From Serilophus lunatus (Eukaryota > Chordata > Aves > Passeriformes > Eurylaimidae), in assembly GCA_013399895.1 (NCBI GenBank), contig VXBA01001575.1:669800-733799 (forward strand): a DNA stretch of 64,000 nt. The letters are read 5' to 3'. This document shows positions 63,697 through 64,000 of the stretch, piece by piece. Position numbers and translations under genes: made by a program. Below the pieces are notes generated by a model. The model ran no database searches, had not been told where the DNA came from, and saw nothing but the letters and a program-made list of their open reading frames with translations. Positions within the stretch are counted from its first letter, which is position 1. Each line of letters starts with the position of its first letter.

Positions 63697-63885
63697 CTTT
63701 GCATGATCAATGCGAACTGAAAGCTCTTTAGATGCAAATCCACCAAAAATCAGGCTATGGATGGCTCCTATTCTTGCACAAGCCAGCATACAGTACACTG
63801 TCTGTGGAATCATGGGCATGTAGATGACCACACGATCTCCTCTCTTCACACCATGTCTGACCATGACATCAGCTAACTTGGAGAC
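63697..63885 (-). CDS. ACSS3: ACSS3 exon (first in window), VSKLA...DHAK
   Basis: This exon is 189 nt, 63 codons, phase 0 at both ends. It is preceded by an acceptor reading TTTTGTCAGTACAG and followed by donor GTAATA. It encodes the N-terminal domain segment with the family blocks GDRVVIYMPMIPQ, CARIGAIHSLIFGGF and the ASKEL helix, which in this family form the core beta-sheet next to the acyl/ATP site. The open frame runs on upstream to an ATG in the intron, so an ORF caller would start too early; the splice acceptor sets the true edge. The 5' end of a sense-strand LTR lies only 12 bp past the donor (see 63126-63684). Confidence 0.95.
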
Positions 63886-64000
63886 CTGTACTGACAAAAC
63901 ATTCATAACATATTAAAAGTTTCTCCAGATCTACTGTTGCCCCATATATAAACAACTTTCACACAGTCAATAGACGCAGGACATTAAGGAAACAAGACAG
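63886..64000 (-). other. ACSS3: ACSS3 intron, partial
   Basis: This is the 115-bp 3' end of the intron before the first exon in the window, with T-rich acceptor sequence ending TTTTGTCAGTACAG. No other feature was seen. Confidence 0.9.

Larger units (their letters stand above)
10514..63885 (-). other. ACSS3: ACSS3 gene, partial (nine internal exons)
   Basis: The nine exons below form one continuous reading frame of 1,058 nt on the minus strand, with GT-AG introns and matching phases at every junction. The protein belongs to the acetyl/propionyl-CoA synthetase branch of the adenylate-forming enzymes. ACSS3 works in the mitochondrial matrix, activating short-chain acids, mainly propionate, to acyl-CoA with ATP and CoA through an acyl-AMP intermediate. 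It is assigned to ACSS3 rather than ACSS1 or ACSS2 from remembered family sequence, for example IYMPMIPQ, IHSLIFGGFASKEL, RPTGGYAVML and GKPVGTPDAGAYFRVLAEH. By comparison with a protein of about 690 residues, the window covers roughly residues 145-495. The mitochondrial leader and first exons (above 64000) and the C-terminal lobe with the acylation-controlled lysine (below base 1) are not present. No promoter is in the window. Assignment is firm; the residue numbers are approximate. Confidence 0.96.

Noticed and set aside
1..64000. CRISPR arrays, operons, tRNA or rRNA genes
   Set aside because: None seen; the repeats present are CR1, LTRs and simple repeats of a vertebrate genome.

Overview
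This window is a stretch of a bird nuclear genome, about 64 kb long. Almost all of it is intron of one gene on the minus strand: ACSS3, which encodes the mitochondrial acyl-CoA synthetase short-chain family member 3 (propionate-preferring). Three things point to a bird. CR1 LINE fragments carry the typical 3' tail of short CACAGAAT-type repeats. There are several endogenous-retrovirus LTRs of kinds common in bird genomes. The gene structure is vertebrate, with GT-AG introns from 83 bp to 19.8 kb. I lean towards a songbird or related landbird because of the LTR types, but the order is not proven from the sequence. No bacterial-type feature, tRNA, rRNA or second protein-coding gene was found.

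Nine consecutive ACSS3 exons can be placed to the base. In transcript order they are 63885-63697, 54294-54160, 53865-53725, 51704-51624, 51540-51445, 40169-40018, 33754-33651, 13809-13714 and 10577-10514. Together they give 1,058 nt, or 352 codons plus 2 nt, with no frame break and matching splice phases at all eight internal junctions. They cover the middle of the protein: the N-terminal part of the adenylate-forming fold, the nucleotide-binding loop YTSGTTGLPK(G), the DLGW/GHSY block and the WWQTE block. The N-terminus with its mitochondrial leader lies beyond base 64000. The C-terminal lobe lies before base 1.

The introns hold the repeats. CR1 elements sit at 2161-2645 (-), 13949-15262 (-), 29370-30970 (+, interrupted), 34335-34668 (+), 56175-57030 (+) and 59217-62800 (-, the longest, with endonuclease and reverse-transcriptase remnants). 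LTRs sit at about 15585-16075 (+, weak), 25803-27394 (+), 30093-30895 (+, inside a CR1), 31758-33057 (+), 47665-48806 (+), 58664-59096 (+) and 63126-63684 (-). The rest is AT-rich unique sequence with a few microsatellites.

The observations most worth following are these. A sense-oriented LTR with TATA box and poly(A) signal ends only 12 bp from an ACSS3 splice donor. An LTR is nested in a CR1 with a legible target-site duplication. A GC-rich LTR with ATAC A-type duplicated flanks carries repeated ATGGCGG-type motifs, and AAGATGGC (YY1-like) motifs are shared among three LTRs. Two near-perfect direct duplications, each joined by a single N, look like assembly joins rather than biology. I found no convincing undescribed biological system.
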